64,000 nt of DNA from Stappia sp. MMSF_3263 (GCF_030733745.1 NZ_JASHIK010000013.1:1-64000), one strand, 5' to 3'. Shown: positions 37,621-47,328, counted from the stretch's first letter. Notes: generated by a model not told the origin, from the letters alone. Translations and numbers: made by a program.

Positions 37621-38670
37621 TCAGTTGAAGGTGCGCTTGCCTCCGGGGTGGCGCATGGTGCGGTAGGTGTAGACTTCCTGGGCAACGCCTGCGGAGCCTA
37701 CCCCCAACCATTCGCAGCGGAATTTCAGGAACTTGCCGTAGGTCTTGTGGCCGATTCCGGTTTCCTTCATCAGCATTGCCACTGCACCGTCGGCCTGCGA
37801 GGCGAAGGTGTCGCGCACCGAGCCGTCGCGCAGCGAGAGGTGGCGCGAGACCAGCCAGACAATCGCATCCATGTCCTTGCGCTCGAGCAGCGTCAGCAGG
37901 ATGTTCTCGAAGCTGAGCTCGCCGGAGGCGATCTGGATGCGGATCTCGTGCTTCGAGAGCTGCTCGCCGCCAATCTCCAGTCCCGCGTCGCGGTCGTCGG
38001 CAACGGCGCGGCTGGCGATCCTGGTCAGCGTCTCGTCGTCGTCGAGCGCCTTTTCCAGTTCGGGCGGCATCAGGGGGCAGTCGGTCTGCGAGATCATGCG
38101 GAGGTCGTCGCGGAAGCCGTCATCCTGGGCACAGCGGAGCGCCAGGGCGCCGAGCAGACGCTGGTCGGACCCGGCAAGGATCAGCAGCGCCAGCAGGGCG
38201 CGCACAGCGAATTCCGATCCGTCATTCTGCAGCAATGCGTTGAGAACGGGGAAGGTGCCGCGGGCCACCAGCGAATCGACCACCTCCTTGGGCACGCGGA
38301 TGCGCCGGGCGATTGCCAGCCTGTGATGGTCGCTGCGCTTGCGCGACACCTCGATCAGCTTTTCCGTGCTGACGACGGGCGAATGTTCGAGCACCGGCTC
38401 GCACAGCTCGAAGGGCTCCTCGGCGAGGCGGTCGGCAAGCGGCTGGGTGATGCGCTCGGTGCGCGCCAGGCGAACGACAATGTCGAGGCGCACGGAATGT
38501 TCGAGCTGTTCGAAGACATCAAGGACAAGGCCGGAGAAAAGATAGCGCTCCGCGTCGGTCGGCTCGCGCTCCAGCTTGTCGGCATATTGGGCACTTAGCA
38601 GGCGAACGAGTTCCGAGCGAGCCGAAGGCTCACGGATACGCGCCAGTTCCTCCAGTCTGTCCCGGATCAT
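37621..38670 (-). CDS. DUF2336 protein
   Basis: A 349-residue soluble, mostly helical protein of the alphaproteobacterial DUF2336 family, with N-terminal segment ARSELVRLLSAQYADKLERE and repeated helical pairs resembling HEAT-like units. No enzymatic motif is seen. It is neighbour to and on the same strand as the CheZ-like gene, 171 bases apart, with the DUF2336 gene downstream. Members often occur near motility or cell-cycle genes, which suggests a signalling role; that is inference. Confidence 0.85.
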   Translation of the reverse strand: MIRDRLEELARIREPSARSELVRLLSAQYADKLEREPTDAERYLFSGLVLDVFEQLEHSVRLDIVVRLARTERITQPLADRLAEEPFELCEPVLEHSPVVSTEKLIEVSRKRSDHHRLAIARRIRVPKEVVDSLVARGTFPVLNALLQNDGSEFAVRALLALLILAGSDQRLLGALALRCAQDDGFRDDLRMISQTDCPLMPPELEKALDDDETLTRIASRAVADDRDAGLEIGGEQLSKHEIRIQIASGELSFENILLTLLERKDMDAIVWLVSRHLSLRDGSVRDTFASQADGAVAMLMKETGIGHKTYGKFLKFRCEWLGVGSAGVAQEVYTYRTMRHPGGKRTFN

Positions 38671-38841
38671 GCCCCATGGTCCAATGCAGTCGTTTCAATT
38701 CGGAACAGATAACGGCAAACACGCCGTCCTCCCAAGAACAATCGTAGTTTCAGAGCGTTAAAATTACGTAGTGACACTTCCCCTGCGGCAGGAGCGCAGC
38801 TGTCCGCAATGACCCGGCATGAACCCGCCCGGGTCCCGAGC

Positions 38842-40083
38842 CTAGCTGAACAGGGACTGCTTTTCGCCGGGCGACAACTGGTCCATCGGATCGTCGCCGT
38901 CATCGTCGGACAGGGGAGCGGCGGATTTCACCGGCTTCGGGGTGTCCTCCGGCTCGACCTTGAACTCCGCTTCCCAGGCGGCGGTGTCCTCGTCGTCGAT
39001 CATGACGATGTCGTCCTCGGGGAGGATGTCGTCCGCCGTGGTCTTGGCTTCGGGACGCTCGAAGACATCGGCTTCGGCAAAATCGATGTCGTCGAATTCC
39101 AGGCCGGCCGTGTAGTCGGGGTCTCCGGCGTCGTCCTCAGGGGCGGTCTGGAAGACGTCGGCGGGATCCTCGTCAGCCTCAACGGCAGGGGGCGGGGAGG
39201 CGAACAGCGCCTCGATCTCGTCCTGCGAGGCGGTTTCCCCGGCAAAGACCGAGGCGTCGTCCGCGTTGTCGTCGGCACCGGTTTCGTCTTCCGCGCGGAT
39301 TTCCTCGACCTCGGCCTCCATGGCACTGGCCGCGGCCTCGAAAGGATCTTCCCCGGCTGCGTTCGTGTCCTTCTCGAGACTGCCGAACATCTCGTCGACG
39401 GCGTTCTGGGATACGCCCTTGCCGTCCATCTGGGGGCCGTTGAGCAGATGCGCGTCGGGACGCGTGTCCTCGACGAATTTCGTGTCGGTGGCGGTGGCGT
39501 CCTCGATGCCCCAGATCGAGATCATCAGGTTGATGCGCGATTCCAGGTATTGCAGCACCTGGACGATCTTCTGGGTGCGCTGGCCGGTCAGGTCCTGGAA
39601 GGAGCAGGCCATGAAGATCTCGGTGGCGCGCGCATCGATGTCGTCGCAGCTGGCTTCGTCGGCACCGTTCTCGCGCAGCGTCCAGGCGGTTTCCTGGATG
39701 GCTTCGGCGGCGGCGAGGATCTCCTGGGTGGCGCTTTCCGTCTTGGTGACGATCGCGTCGAGTTCGTTGGAGGCCTCGATGAAGCGGTTGCCGTCTTCCT
39801 GCTCGTGCTTGATGTTGGCGATCTCGCGCTTGGTGCGCTCGATGGCTTCCTGCATGTCGGCGATATCGAGGCGAATGCGGTCGATGTTCGGCACCGCGCG
39901 CTCGCGGGTCATCGCCTTTTCCAGCCGACCGATCGCCTCCAGCACCACCTGGGTGTCGGGCTTCTGGTTCCGCTTGGTGTATTCCTGCAGGAACCAGCGG
40001 CCGCGATCGGTATCCGTCAAGGCGGTCAGGATCGCGTCATAGTCGCTTTCCCGGATCGCGCTGGGCGTGCCCATGTCAGCCAT
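38842..40083 (-). CDS. CheZ-like phosphatase with acidic tail carrying FliM-like peptides
   Basis: A 413-residue protein. Residues about 65-195 are helical and contain FQDLTGQ (162-168), the CheZ active-site motif; D164 and Q168 match the D143/Q147 pair of E. coli CheZ that dephosphorylates CheY. The remaining tail (200-413) is acidic and probably disordered. It holds three short peptides: SQNAVDEMFGS (225-235), SQDEIEALFAS (286-296) and LSPGEKQSLFS at the very end (403-413). The first two resemble the CheY-P-binding N-terminus of FliM (SQxEIDALL). The start at 40083 has GGAA upstream; an extended frame to 40212 is rejected. Confidence 0.82.
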   Translation of the reverse strand: MADMGTPSAIRESDYDAILTALTDTDRGRWFLQEYTKRNQKPDTQVVLEAIGRLEKAMTRERAVPNIDRIRLDIADMQEAIERTKREIANIKHEQEDGNRFIEASNELDAIVTKTESATQEILAAAEAIQETAWTLRENGADEASCDDIDARATEIFMACSFQDLTGQRTQKIVQVLQYLESRINLMISIWGIEDATATDTKFVEDTRPDAHLLNGPQMDGKGVSQNAVDEMFGSLEKDTNAAGEDPFEAAASAMEAEVEEIRAEDETGADDNADDASVFAGETASQDEIEALFASPPPAVEADEDPADVFQTAPEDDAGDPDYTAGLEFDDIDFAEADVFERPEAKTTADDILPEDDIVMIDDEDTAAWEAEFKVEPEDTPKPVKSAAPLSDDDGDDPMDQLSPGEKQSLFS

Positions 40084-40210
40084 CAGTATCGTTCCGCGTT
40101 CCTGAATTTTCCCGGTGCCGGCATGCCGACTGCGATCCCACATGCTTAATCGCCAAATCCTTAAAATCGGTATAGAACGCCAGTCCAACCGGAACACGGG
40201 TTCTCCATCC

Positions 40211-41443
40211 ATGCCCTTGCGAGCCAGGGTTGCGGCGCTGTTCGCGGCCTATTTCTTCGGTCTCGGCCTGTTTCTCCCCTTCTTCCCGCTGGTGCTCGCA
40301 GAGGCGGGCCTGGGCGCAGGCGAGATCGGGACGCTGCTTGCCGTGCCGCTTGTCGTGCGGCTTGCGGCCAACCCGCTGATCTCCGCCGCCGTCGACCGTT
40401 TCGCCTCGCCCGGACGGGCCATTGCCCTGCTCAGCCTGTTGGCTGCAATCGCGTTTTCCGGATTCTTCGTGGTCACGGGCTTCCTTGCCAGCGCGCTTTT
40501 GCTGGTGGTGATTTCCATCGCCTGGTCGCCGCTGATGCCGCTGGGCGATGCACTTGCCGCGCGGGTCGAGCGGGAGGGCGCTGGCGACTATGGGCGCATG
40601 CGGATGTGGGGATCGATCTCCTTCATCCTTGCCAACCTTGCCGGGGGCGCGCTGGTCGGGCAATGGACCGTGGAAGTTGTGGTCGGTGGCATCGTCGCGG
40701 GCCTTGCGGGCGCCGCTCTTGCCGGCTGGTCGGTGCCGCTGGGGCGTGTCCGGGTCCTGGAAAACGAATCGGTCTCCTTCGTCTCGCCCGATCTTGCCCT
40801 TGCCGGGCTCGAGACGGAGGAGGCGGGGCGCGGCCGCCGCCGGAGCGGTCTTGCGGCGAAACTGCGCCTGCTGAGGGGCGAGGCGCGCTTCCTCGATGCC
40901 GGGTTCCTGCTCGTCGTGCTGGCGGCGGGCTGCGTGCAGGCGAGCCATGCCGCCTATTATGCCTTCAGCGCGCTGTTCTGGTCGGGGGTCGGCCTGTCCG
41001 GTATTTGGGTCGGTGGGCTTTGGGGGCTCGGAGTGATCACCGAGATCGGCCTCTTCGCGATGTCGTCAACGGTGAGGGCAAGGCTCGGCGTCACCGGCCT
41101 GCTGGCGCTGGGGATCGGCGGCGCCGTCCTGCGCTGGCTGCTGTTCCCGCTGGCGAGCGATCCGGTGTCGATCGCAGCCCTGCAACTGCTGCACGGGCTC
41201 AGTTTCGGCGCCACTCATCTGGGCGCCGTCGCCTTCGTCGCGCGCAATGCCCCGCCGCAATGGGCCGGGGCCGCGCAGGGGGTGATGTCGATGGCCGGCG
41301 GGGTGGTCACGGCCCTCGCGTCCACCGCCGCCGGCCTGCTCTACGCGAGCGGCGCGGTGCCGGCCTTCGCGGCAATGGCGGGGCTCGCCGCGCTTGGAGG
41401 GGTCTTCCTGGTCGCCGGCCTCGCCGTGCGGCGCGAGAGCTGA
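40211..41443 (+). CDS. MFS transporter, HcaT/PPP-like
   Basis: Inner-membrane secondary carrier of 410 residues with about twelve hydrophobic segments. The N-terminus FAAYFFGLGLFLPFFPL and the RMWGSISFILANL segment in TM5 are like the MFS_1-like group that includes the 3-phenylpropionate permease HcaT. The substrate cannot be deduced. The start at 40211 places the first membrane helix at residue 7; it is divergent from the CheZ-like gene with 127 bases between them. Confidence 0.85.
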   Translation: MPLRARVAALFAAYFFGLGLFLPFFPLVLAEAGLGAGEIGTLLAVPLVVRLAANPLISAAVDRFASPGRAIALLSLLAAIAFSGFFVVTGFLASALLLVVISIAWSPLMPLGDALAARVEREGAGDYGRMRMWGSISFILANLAGGALVGQWTVEVVVGGIVAGLAGAALAGWSVPLGRVRVLENESVSFVSPDLALAGLETEEAGRGRRRSGLAAKLRLLRGEARFLDAGFLLVVLAAGCVQASHAAYYAFSALFWSGVGLSGIWVGGLWGLGVITEIGLFAMSSTVRARLGVTGLLALGIGGAVLRWLLFPLASDPVSIAALQLLHGLSFGATHLGAVAFVARNAPPQWAGAAQGVMSMAGGVVTALASTAAGLLYASGAVPAFAAMAGLAALGGVFLVAGLAVRRES

Positions 41444-41464
41444 ACCCTCGCGGCCGCGCCGATG

Positions 41465-42448
41465 TCAGCCCCAGAGCGCCGGTTGCGGGGGATGCAGCGT
41501 GCTGCCCTCGAAGACGAGGCCCGGTTCGCGGTCCTTGGCCAGCAGCAGCGGTGCGTCGAGGTCGACATAGTCGGCTCCTTGCGCGACCAGCGTCGCCGGC
41601 GCCATGGCGAGCGAGGTGCCGAGCATGCAGCCGACCATGACCTTGAAGTTCATCCGCCGCGCGGCGCGGGCCAGCACCAGCGCCTCGCTCAAGCCACCGG
41701 TCTTGTCGAGCTTGATGTTGACCGCGTCGTAGAGCGGTGCGAGCCGCTCCAGGTCGGCCGCGGTGTGCAGGCTCTCGTCGGCACAGACCGGGATCGGCCG
41801 GGCAAGCGTTGCCAGCGCGCCGTCCGCGTCGGCGGGCAGCGGCTGTTCGATCAGTTCGACCCCGGCGGCAAGGCAGGCGGCCATGTTGCGGGCGAACAGA
41901 TCCTCGGTCCAGGCCTCGTTGGCGTCGACGATGAGGCGTGCGTCGGGCGCGGCGGCGCGCACGGCGGCGATGCGGGCATCGTCGCCCTCGCCGCCGAGCT
42001 TGATCTTCAGAAGCGGCCGGGTGCGGGCGCGGGCCGTGTCGTCGGCCATCTTCTCCGGCGTGCCGAGGCTGATGGTGAAGGCGGTGGTCATCGCCGTCAT
42101 CGCGGATACGCCGGCAAGCTCGGCGGCGGAAACGCCGGCCTGTTTCGCGGCAAGGTCCCAGAAGGCGCAGTCGAGCGCGTTGCGCGCCGCGCCGGCCGGC
42201 ATGGCGAGTTGCAGGCTTTCCCGGTCGAGCCCGCGGGCGATGTCCGGGGCGAGACGGGCGATCTCCTCCATCACCCCCTCCACGGTCTCGCCGTAGCGGG
42301 CATAGGGCACGCATTCGCCGCGCCCGCCATGCGGTCCCGATGTCAGGGTCGCCACGACGACATGGGCGTGGGTGCGGCTTCCGCGGGCGATGGTGAAACC
42401 GCCCTCGATCGGCCAACTGTCCGTTGCGACCGCCAGATCGACGGTCAT
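41465..42448 (-). CDS. dgcA: N-acetyl-D-glutamate racemase / dipeptide epimerase family
   Basis: Enolase-superfamily epimerase of 327 residues. Catalytic and metal residues are present: K148 and K150 in LKIKLGG, D175 in VDANEAW, E201 in LIEQPLP, D224 in CADESLH, and the second-face lysine K246 in NIKLDKTGG. This is the L-Ala-D/L-Glu epimerase family. Paired with a DUF1611 gene by a four-base overlap it matches the DgcN-DgcA D-glutamate catabolic pair, in which DgcA racemises N-acetyl-D-glutamate. If the pairing is misleading, peptidoglycan dipeptide epimerisation is the alternative. Confidence 0.88.
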   Translation of the reverse strand: MTVDLAVATDSWPIEGGFTIARGSRTHAHVVVATLTSGPHGGRGECVPYARYGETVEGVMEEIARLAPDIARGLDRESLQLAMPAGAARNALDCAFWDLAAKQAGVSAAELAGVSAMTAMTTAFTISLGTPEKMADDTARARTRPLLKIKLGGEGDDARIAAVRAAAPDARLIVDANEAWTEDLFARNMAACLAAGVELIEQPLPADADGALATLARPIPVCADESLHTAADLERLAPLYDAVNIKLDKTGGLSEALVLARAARRMNFKVMVGCMLGTSLAMAPATLVAQGADYVDLDAPLLLAKDREPGLVFEGSTLHPPQPALWG

Positions 42449-43458
42449 GGCTGACCGAACTCGGCTGCGATCCGCTCGACGACGTTGTCGCAGCCGAAGC
42501 GGACGGGGTCGGTTGCGGGAAGCCCGTATTCGGCCTGCGTGGCGGCCAGCAGCTTGCGCGCCTCGTCCTCGCCGAGGGCGGCCGTGTTGATGCAGATGCC
42601 GACGCAGCGGATGTCCGGGTTGGTCAGCCGGCCGCAGGCGATGGTCAGGTCGATCACCTGCTGGATGGTCGGCAGCGGGGTCTTGACGCCGCGCATGTTG
42701 GTGCGGGTCGGCTCGTGGCAGACGATGAAGGCGTCGGGCTGCGAGCCGTGCAGCAGACCGAGCGTGACGCCGGCGAAGGAGGGATGGAACAGCGAGCCCT
42801 GACCCTCGATCACGTCCCAGTGGTTCTCATCGGCGGCGGGGGAGATCCATTCCGCCGCGCCGGAGATGAAGTCGGCGACGACCGCGTCGAGCGAGACGCC
42901 GCGGCCGGAGATGAAGATGCCGGTCTGGCCGGTGGCGCGGAAATCCGCGTCGAAGCCCTTCGCCCGCATGGCCTGCTCCAGCGCCAGGGCGGTGTATTTC
43001 TTGCCGACCGAACAGTCCGTGCCGACGGCGAGCACGCGCTTGCCGCTGCGCTTCGTGCCCTTGCCGGTGTCGAACCGCATGTCGGAATGGCGGACATCGT
43101 GCAACTGACGCCCGTTGCGGGCGGCCGCATCGCGGATCTCAGGCACGGAGGCAAGCCGCATGTGCAGGCCGCTGGCGATGTCGAGGCCGGCATCAAGCGC
43201 CTCGACAACCGAGGCGATCCAATGGTCCGGCAGCACGCCGCCGGCATTGACGGCGCCGATGACCATCGTCTTGACACCGGACTTCGCGGCTTCCTGGGGC
43301 GTCATGTCGGGCAGTTTCGCATCCGCCTTGCATCCGTCCAGGCGGAGCTGGCCATGGCACCAGTCCCGGCGCCAGTCGACGATGCCGAGGCCGGTCTTGG
43401 CCGCCAGCGCGTCCGGCACGTCGCCGAGAAACAGCAGATAGGGATGGGCGATTTCCAT
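42445..43458 (-). CDS. dgcN: DUF1611 protein, D-glutamate N-acetyltransferase DgcN
   Basis: A 337-residue DUF1611 protein with a nucleotide-binding-like loop GTDCSVGKK (146-154) and a Rossmann-like N-terminal part (residues 1-135). Members have been described as DgcN, which N-acetylates D-glutamate before racemisation by DgcA. The start at 43458 follows the conserved MEIAHPYLLFLGD. It is the first gene of a two-gene operon with dgcA and is divergent from the mla operon across 240 bases. No D-glutamate regulator or deacetylase is adjacent. Confidence 0.85.
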   Translation of the reverse strand: MEIAHPYLLFLGDVPDALAAKTGLGIVDWRRDWCHGQLRLDGCKADAKLPDMTPQEAAKSGVKTMVIGAVNAGGVLPDHWIASVVEALDAGLDIASGLHMRLASVPEIRDAAARNGRQLHDVRHSDMRFDTGKGTKRSGKRVLAVGTDCSVGKKYTALALEQAMRAKGFDADFRATGQTGIFISGRGVSLDAVVADFISGAAEWISPAADENHWDVIEGQGSLFHPSFAGVTLGLLHGSQPDAFIVCHEPTRTNMRGVKTPLPTIQQVIDLTIACGRLTNPDIRCVGICINTAALGEDEARKLLAATQAEYGLPATDPVRFGCDNVVERIAAEFGQP

Positions 43459-43698
43459 CGGATGCTCCTGATACCTGAAGAATGTCCGGCCGGCACGAGG
43501 GGAGAGGGGGCGTGTCCGGCGCGGGCTGCATGTCGCCGGCCCGCACGGCTGGACGCTTGCATCGGGGTCAAGGTATACGTGGGCGAGAGGAGGCTCGGCA
43601 AGGGGGGCGCGCGGCGGTGCGGCAAACCCTGCGGCAGCTTCCGACCTTTGCCCGGCGGAGATCCGCCGAGATGGCATCCACGACAATGGCAGAGGCGG

Positions 43699-44844
43699 AT
43701 GACGGTCCACGCGGCGCAGGATATTCCACGGATTTCGGTCAGCGACCGGGAAGGCGACTGCCGGATCGTGATCGAGGGGCCGTGGACGATCCGCAACAGC
43801 GAAGCGATGGAGCTGGCCGTCGGCGAGTTCGCGATCCCGCGCGCAAATATGGTTCAGCTCGACCTGTCGCAGCTCAAGGGGCTCGATACCGCCGGAGCCT
43901 GGCTTATCCACCGCCTGCAGGCGGACATCGAGTTTCAAGGGGGGCGGGTCGAGCGAACGGGCGTGCGCAGCTCCTACGAGGCCCTCATCGGCGAGGTCGA
44001 GCAGCATCACCCGCCGGCCTGGAAGCCGGAGCGCCACCCTCTGTCGCTGCTTGGCATCCTGGAGAAGACCGGGCGCGAGGTCGTCGATGTCGGCGGCGAC
44101 GTCAAGGCCGTGCTGCATATCGTCGGCTCGCTGGTCAGCGTGCTTTCCGGCGTCTTCCTGCGCCCTCGTAGCCTGCGTCTGGTGTCCGTTGCGACCCAGT
44201 TCGACCGGGCTTGCATCGGCGCAGTGCCGATCGTGCTGCTGATGAGCTTCCTGATCGGGGCGATCATTTCGCAGCAGGGCGGGTTCTACCTGCGCCAGTT
44301 CGGTGCCGACATCTACGTGGTCGATCTCGCCGGCGTGCTGGTGCTGCGCGAGATCGGCGTCATTCTCACCGCGATCATGGTCGCGGGCCGCTCCGGCTCG
44401 GCCTTCACCGCCGAGATCGGCTCGATGAAGATGCGCGAGGAGATCGACGCGCTGCATGTCATCGGCCTCAGGGTGACGGAAGTCCTGATCCTGCCGCGCC
44501 TGTTCGCCCTGATCCTTGCCCTGCCGGTGCTCACCTTTCTGTCCAACCTGGCGGCATTGTTCGGCGCCGGGCTGGTGAGCTGGATCTATCTCGACATCGC
44601 GCCGCGCGTTTTCATCGATCTGATGCAGGTGGCGGTTACCGTCGATACGCTGATGGTCGGGATCATCAAGGCACCGTTCATGGCGCTGATCATCGGCCTG
44701 GTTGCCTGCGTCGAGGGCATGAAAGTGGAAGGTTCGGCGGAATCGCTCGGGCACCACACCACGATGTCGGTGGTGAAGGCGATCTTCATGGTGATTGTGG
44801 TGGACGGGCTTTTCGCAATCTTCTTCTCCTCGATCGGAATCTGA
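43699..44844 (+). CDS. mlaE: MlaE-type lipid ABC permease with N-terminal STAS domain
   Basis: A 381-residue permease. Residues about 10-105 form a STAS-like domain (VQLDLSQLKGLDTAGAWL); the MlaE permease part (about 125-380) contains PIVLLMSFLIGAII and the amphipathic EIGSMKMREEIDAL helix that contacts the ATPase. The STAS fusion stands in for a separate MlaB. The start has an AGAGGCGG site; the frame is open far upstream but overlaps dgcN antisense. First gene of the MCE lipid-transport operon, next to mlaF with no gap. Confidence 0.92.
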   Translation: MTVHAAQDIPRISVSDREGDCRIVIEGPWTIRNSEAMELAVGEFAIPRANMVQLDLSQLKGLDTAGAWLIHRLQADIEFQGGRVERTGVRSSYEALIGEVEQHHPPAWKPERHPLSLLGILEKTGREVVDVGGDVKAVLHIVGSLVSVLSGVFLRPRSLRLVSVATQFDRACIGAVPIVLLMSFLIGAIISQQGGFYLRQFGADIYVVDLAGVLVLREIGVILTAIMVAGRSGSAFTAEIGSMKMREEIDALHVIGLRVTEVLILPRLFALILALPVLTFLSNLAALFGAGLVSWIYLDIAPRVFIDLMQVAVTVDTLMVGIIKAPFMALIIGLVACVEGMKVEGSAESLGHHTTMSVVKAIFMVIVVDGLFAIFFSSIGI

Positions 44845-45660
44845 ATGCAGCCGGCAAGCGACAGTCTTCCCGCGCAGAACCCGGCTCCGGCCGGTCACGC
44901 GGGTTCGCGCCAGGTTATCCTGAGCGCCCGCGGGGTGACCGTCGGCTTTGGCTCGACGATTGTGCTCAGGGATCTCGACCTCGACGTCAACGCGCGCGAA
45001 ATTCTCGGTTTCGTTGGCGGGTCGGGCACCGGCAAATCGGTTCTGATGCGTGCCATTCTCGGATTGACGCCGAAGCGCGCCGGCACGATCGAGGTGTTCG
45101 GCGTCGACCTGCAGAAGGCGACGCCCGACGAACGCCAGGAGGTCGAGCGGCGCTGGGGAGTGCTTTTCCAGCAGGGCGCGCTGTTCTCCTCGCTCACGGT
45201 CCGGCAGAACATCCAGGTGCCGATGCGCGAGCACATGCGCATGTCGCAGCGGCTGATGGACGAGTTGGCGCTGCTCAAGATCGAGATGGTCGGTCTGCCG
45301 CGCTCCGCGGCCGAGAAATTTCCGTCCGAACTGTCCGGCGGCATGATCAAGCGGGCAAGCCTTGCCCGCTCGCTGGCGCTCGATCCCGATCTGGTCTTTC
45401 TCGACGAACCGACCTCCGGGCTTGATCCGATCGGCGCGGCGGCCTTCGACGATCTGGTGCGCAAGTTGCGGGACACGCTCGGGCTGACGGTCTACATGGT
45501 GACCCACGATCTGGACAGCTTGCATTCCATTTGCGACCGGGTCGCGGTATTAGGAGAGAAGAAGGTGCTCAGGGTCGGGACCATCGACGAACTGATGAAG
45601 TTCGACAACGCATGGGTCCAGTCCTATTTCAACGGTGAGCGGGCGCTGCGGCGGGTATGA
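44845..45660 (+). CDS. mlaF: MlaF-type lipid ABC transporter ATPase
   Basis: ATPase of 271 residues. Walker A GGSGTGKS (58-65), signature LSGGMIKRASLARSLAL and Walker B LVFLDEPTSGLDP are intact; the signature variant LSGGM(I/R)KR is typical of MlaF. It directly abuts mlaE and lies 18 bases before mlaD. It energises phospholipid movement between inner membrane and the MlaD ring. Confidence 0.94.
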   Translation: MQPASDSLPAQNPAPAGHAGSRQVILSARGVTVGFGSTIVLRDLDLDVNAREILGFVGGSGTGKSVLMRAILGLTPKRAGTIEVFGVDLQKATPDERQEVERRWGVLFQQGALFSSLTVRQNIQVPMREHMRMSQRLMDELALLKIEMVGLPRSAAEKFPSELSGGMIKRASLARSLALDPDLVFLDEPTSGLDPIGAAAFDDLVRKLRDTLGLTVYMVTHDLDSLHSICDRVAVLGEKKVLRVGTIDELMKFDNAWVQSYFNGERALRRV

Positions 45661-45678
45661 GCAGGAACTGAAAAAAGC

Positions 45679-47328
45679 ATGGAAACCCGCGCGAACTACA
45701 TTGCCATCGGCGCGTTCGTCTTTGCGACGCTCATCATCGGATTCGTTTTCATCTATTGGCTGGGAAGCCGCGCCGAAGGGCCGCGCGCGCTGCCGGTGAA
45801 GGTGATCTTCAACGGGGCGGTCACCGGACTGTCGGTCGGCGGCGCCGTCAACTTCAACGGCATCAAGGTCGGCGACGTCGGCGACCTGGGTTTCGACCAG
45901 CAGGATCCCAGCGTTGTCATCGCGACAATCCGTGTGCGCCCGTCGACGCCGCTGCGCAGGGACGTCAAGGCGACGCTCGGCTTCCAGACACTGTCCGGCA
46001 TCGCCTATGTCGACCTTTCCGGGGGCACCACAGACGCGCCGCTGCTGCTCGATCCCGATGCCGAGGAGCCGCCGGTGATCCATGCCGAGCGTTCCGCCTT
46101 CGAGGACATCGTCGAGGGCGCCCGCGATATCCTGACCCGGGCCGATACAACGCTTGCCGCCGTCGAGAAGGTCGTCACGGACAACCGCGAGGAAGTGAAC
46201 CAGATCATCGTCAACGCGCGCGTCTTTTCCGATGCGCTGGCCAAGAACGCCGACGGCGTCGACACGTTCATGTCGAGCGTGGCGAGCACCGGCGAAGCCC
46301 TGCAGAGCCTGTCCGGCCGGCTTGAGGGGCTCGTCGACAGCGCCACGGCAATCGTCGATGCAGTGCCGCCCGAGAAGGTTACCCAGATTGTCGACGACGC
46401 GGCCTCCGTCACCTCGAAGGTCGCCAATGCCGCGGACGGGCTTGTCGGCCTGATCGACGATGCGGAAAAGGCGGCGGAGGAACTGAAGCAGTTCACCGTG
46501 GGCCTGACACAGAGCCTTGGCGAGTTCGACAAGGTCATCGCCGCGATCCGCCCCGGTGCGATTTCCGAGATCGTCGACGGCGTGGCCGCCTTTACAGCGA
46601 TCCTCAAGGACCGCTCCGACGATATCGACCGGCTCGTCGTCTCGACGACGCGCACGATGGAGAATTTCGAGAGCGTCAGTTCGGTCGCCGCAGCGAGCGA
46701 GGAGGACATCCGCAAGATACTCTCCGACGCGCGCGTGCTGGGCGAGCAACTGGTGGAGACCGTCGGGCGGATCGACCGGATCGTCGCCGCCGTCGATCCG
46801 CAGAAGGTGGCGAGTGTCGTCGCCTCGGTCGAGGAGCTTTCCGGGGGGCTTGCGACCCGCACGCAGACGATTGCGACGGCCATCGACAAGGCCGGAGAGG
46901 CGGTCGACAACGTCACCGAGTTCTCGCAGTCGCTGAAGGGGCGCGGGCCGGAGATCGACCAGATCCTTGCCGATGCGCAGGAGCTTGCCGCGAAACTCAA
47001 TGCAACCGGCACACGGCTTCAGGGTGTCGTCGACAAGGTCGATGCCATGGTCGAGGGCGACGGCGAGGGGCTGGTCGCGGAAGCGACCCAGGCCGCTGCC
47101 TCGATCCGCAAGGTCGCCGACGTGCTGGCCGAGCGCGTCGGTCCGGTGACCAGCGGGCTGGAGCGGTTCACCACACGCGGCTCGGCCGACTTCTCCAGTG
47201 CGATGGCACAACTCAGCCGGACGCTGGTGGAGATCCAGCGCACCGTCGCCGATCTCAACCGTGACCCGCAGCGTGTGATCTTCGGCGGCGACGACAAGCC
47301 CACCTTCGGCGGGGCGCAAAGACGATGA
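45679..47328 (+). CDS. mlaD: MlaD-type MCE-domain protein with long C-terminal helical region
   Basis: An inner-membrane-anchored MCE protein of 549 residues. One transmembrane helix spans about 8-28, the MCE domain about 40-115 (VTGLSVGGAVNFNGIKVGDV), and the remaining 430 residues are heptad-rich amphipathic helix with repeated Val/Ala/Asp patterns, longer than in E. coli MlaD (183 aa) and like other alphaproteobacterial MCE proteins that may span the periplasm. It overlaps the next gene by four bases. Confidence 0.93.
   Translation: METRANYIAIGAFVFATLIIGFVFIYWLGSRAEGPRALPVKVIFNGAVTGLSVGGAVNFNGIKVGDVGDLGFDQQDPSVVIATIRVRPSTPLRRDVKATLGFQTLSGIAYVDLSGGTTDAPLLLDPDAEEPPVIHAERSAFEDIVEGARDILTRADTTLAAVEKVVTDNREEVNQIIVNARVFSDALAKNADGVDTFMSSVASTGEALQSLSGRLEGLVDSATAIVDAVPPEKVTQIVDDAASVTSKVANAADGLVGLIDDAEKAAEELKQFTVGLTQSLGEFDKVIAAIRPGAISEIVDGVAAFTAILKDRSDDIDRLVVSTTRTMENFESVSSVAAASEEDIRKILSDARVLGEQLVETVGRIDRIVAAVDPQKVASVVASVEELSGGLATRTQTIATAIDKAGEAVDNVTEFSQSLKGRGPEIDQILADAQELAAKLNATGTRLQGVVDKVDAMVEGDGEGLVAEATQAAASIRKVADVLAERVGPVTSGLERFTTRGSADFSSAMAQLSRTLVEIQRTVADLNRDPQRVIFGGDDKPTFGGAQRR

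Noticed and set aside
43459-45525. An upstream extension of the dgcN frame through the mla genes
   Set aside because: It is antisense to mlaE and mlaF and lacks family similarity; the conserved DgcN N-terminus starts at 43458.
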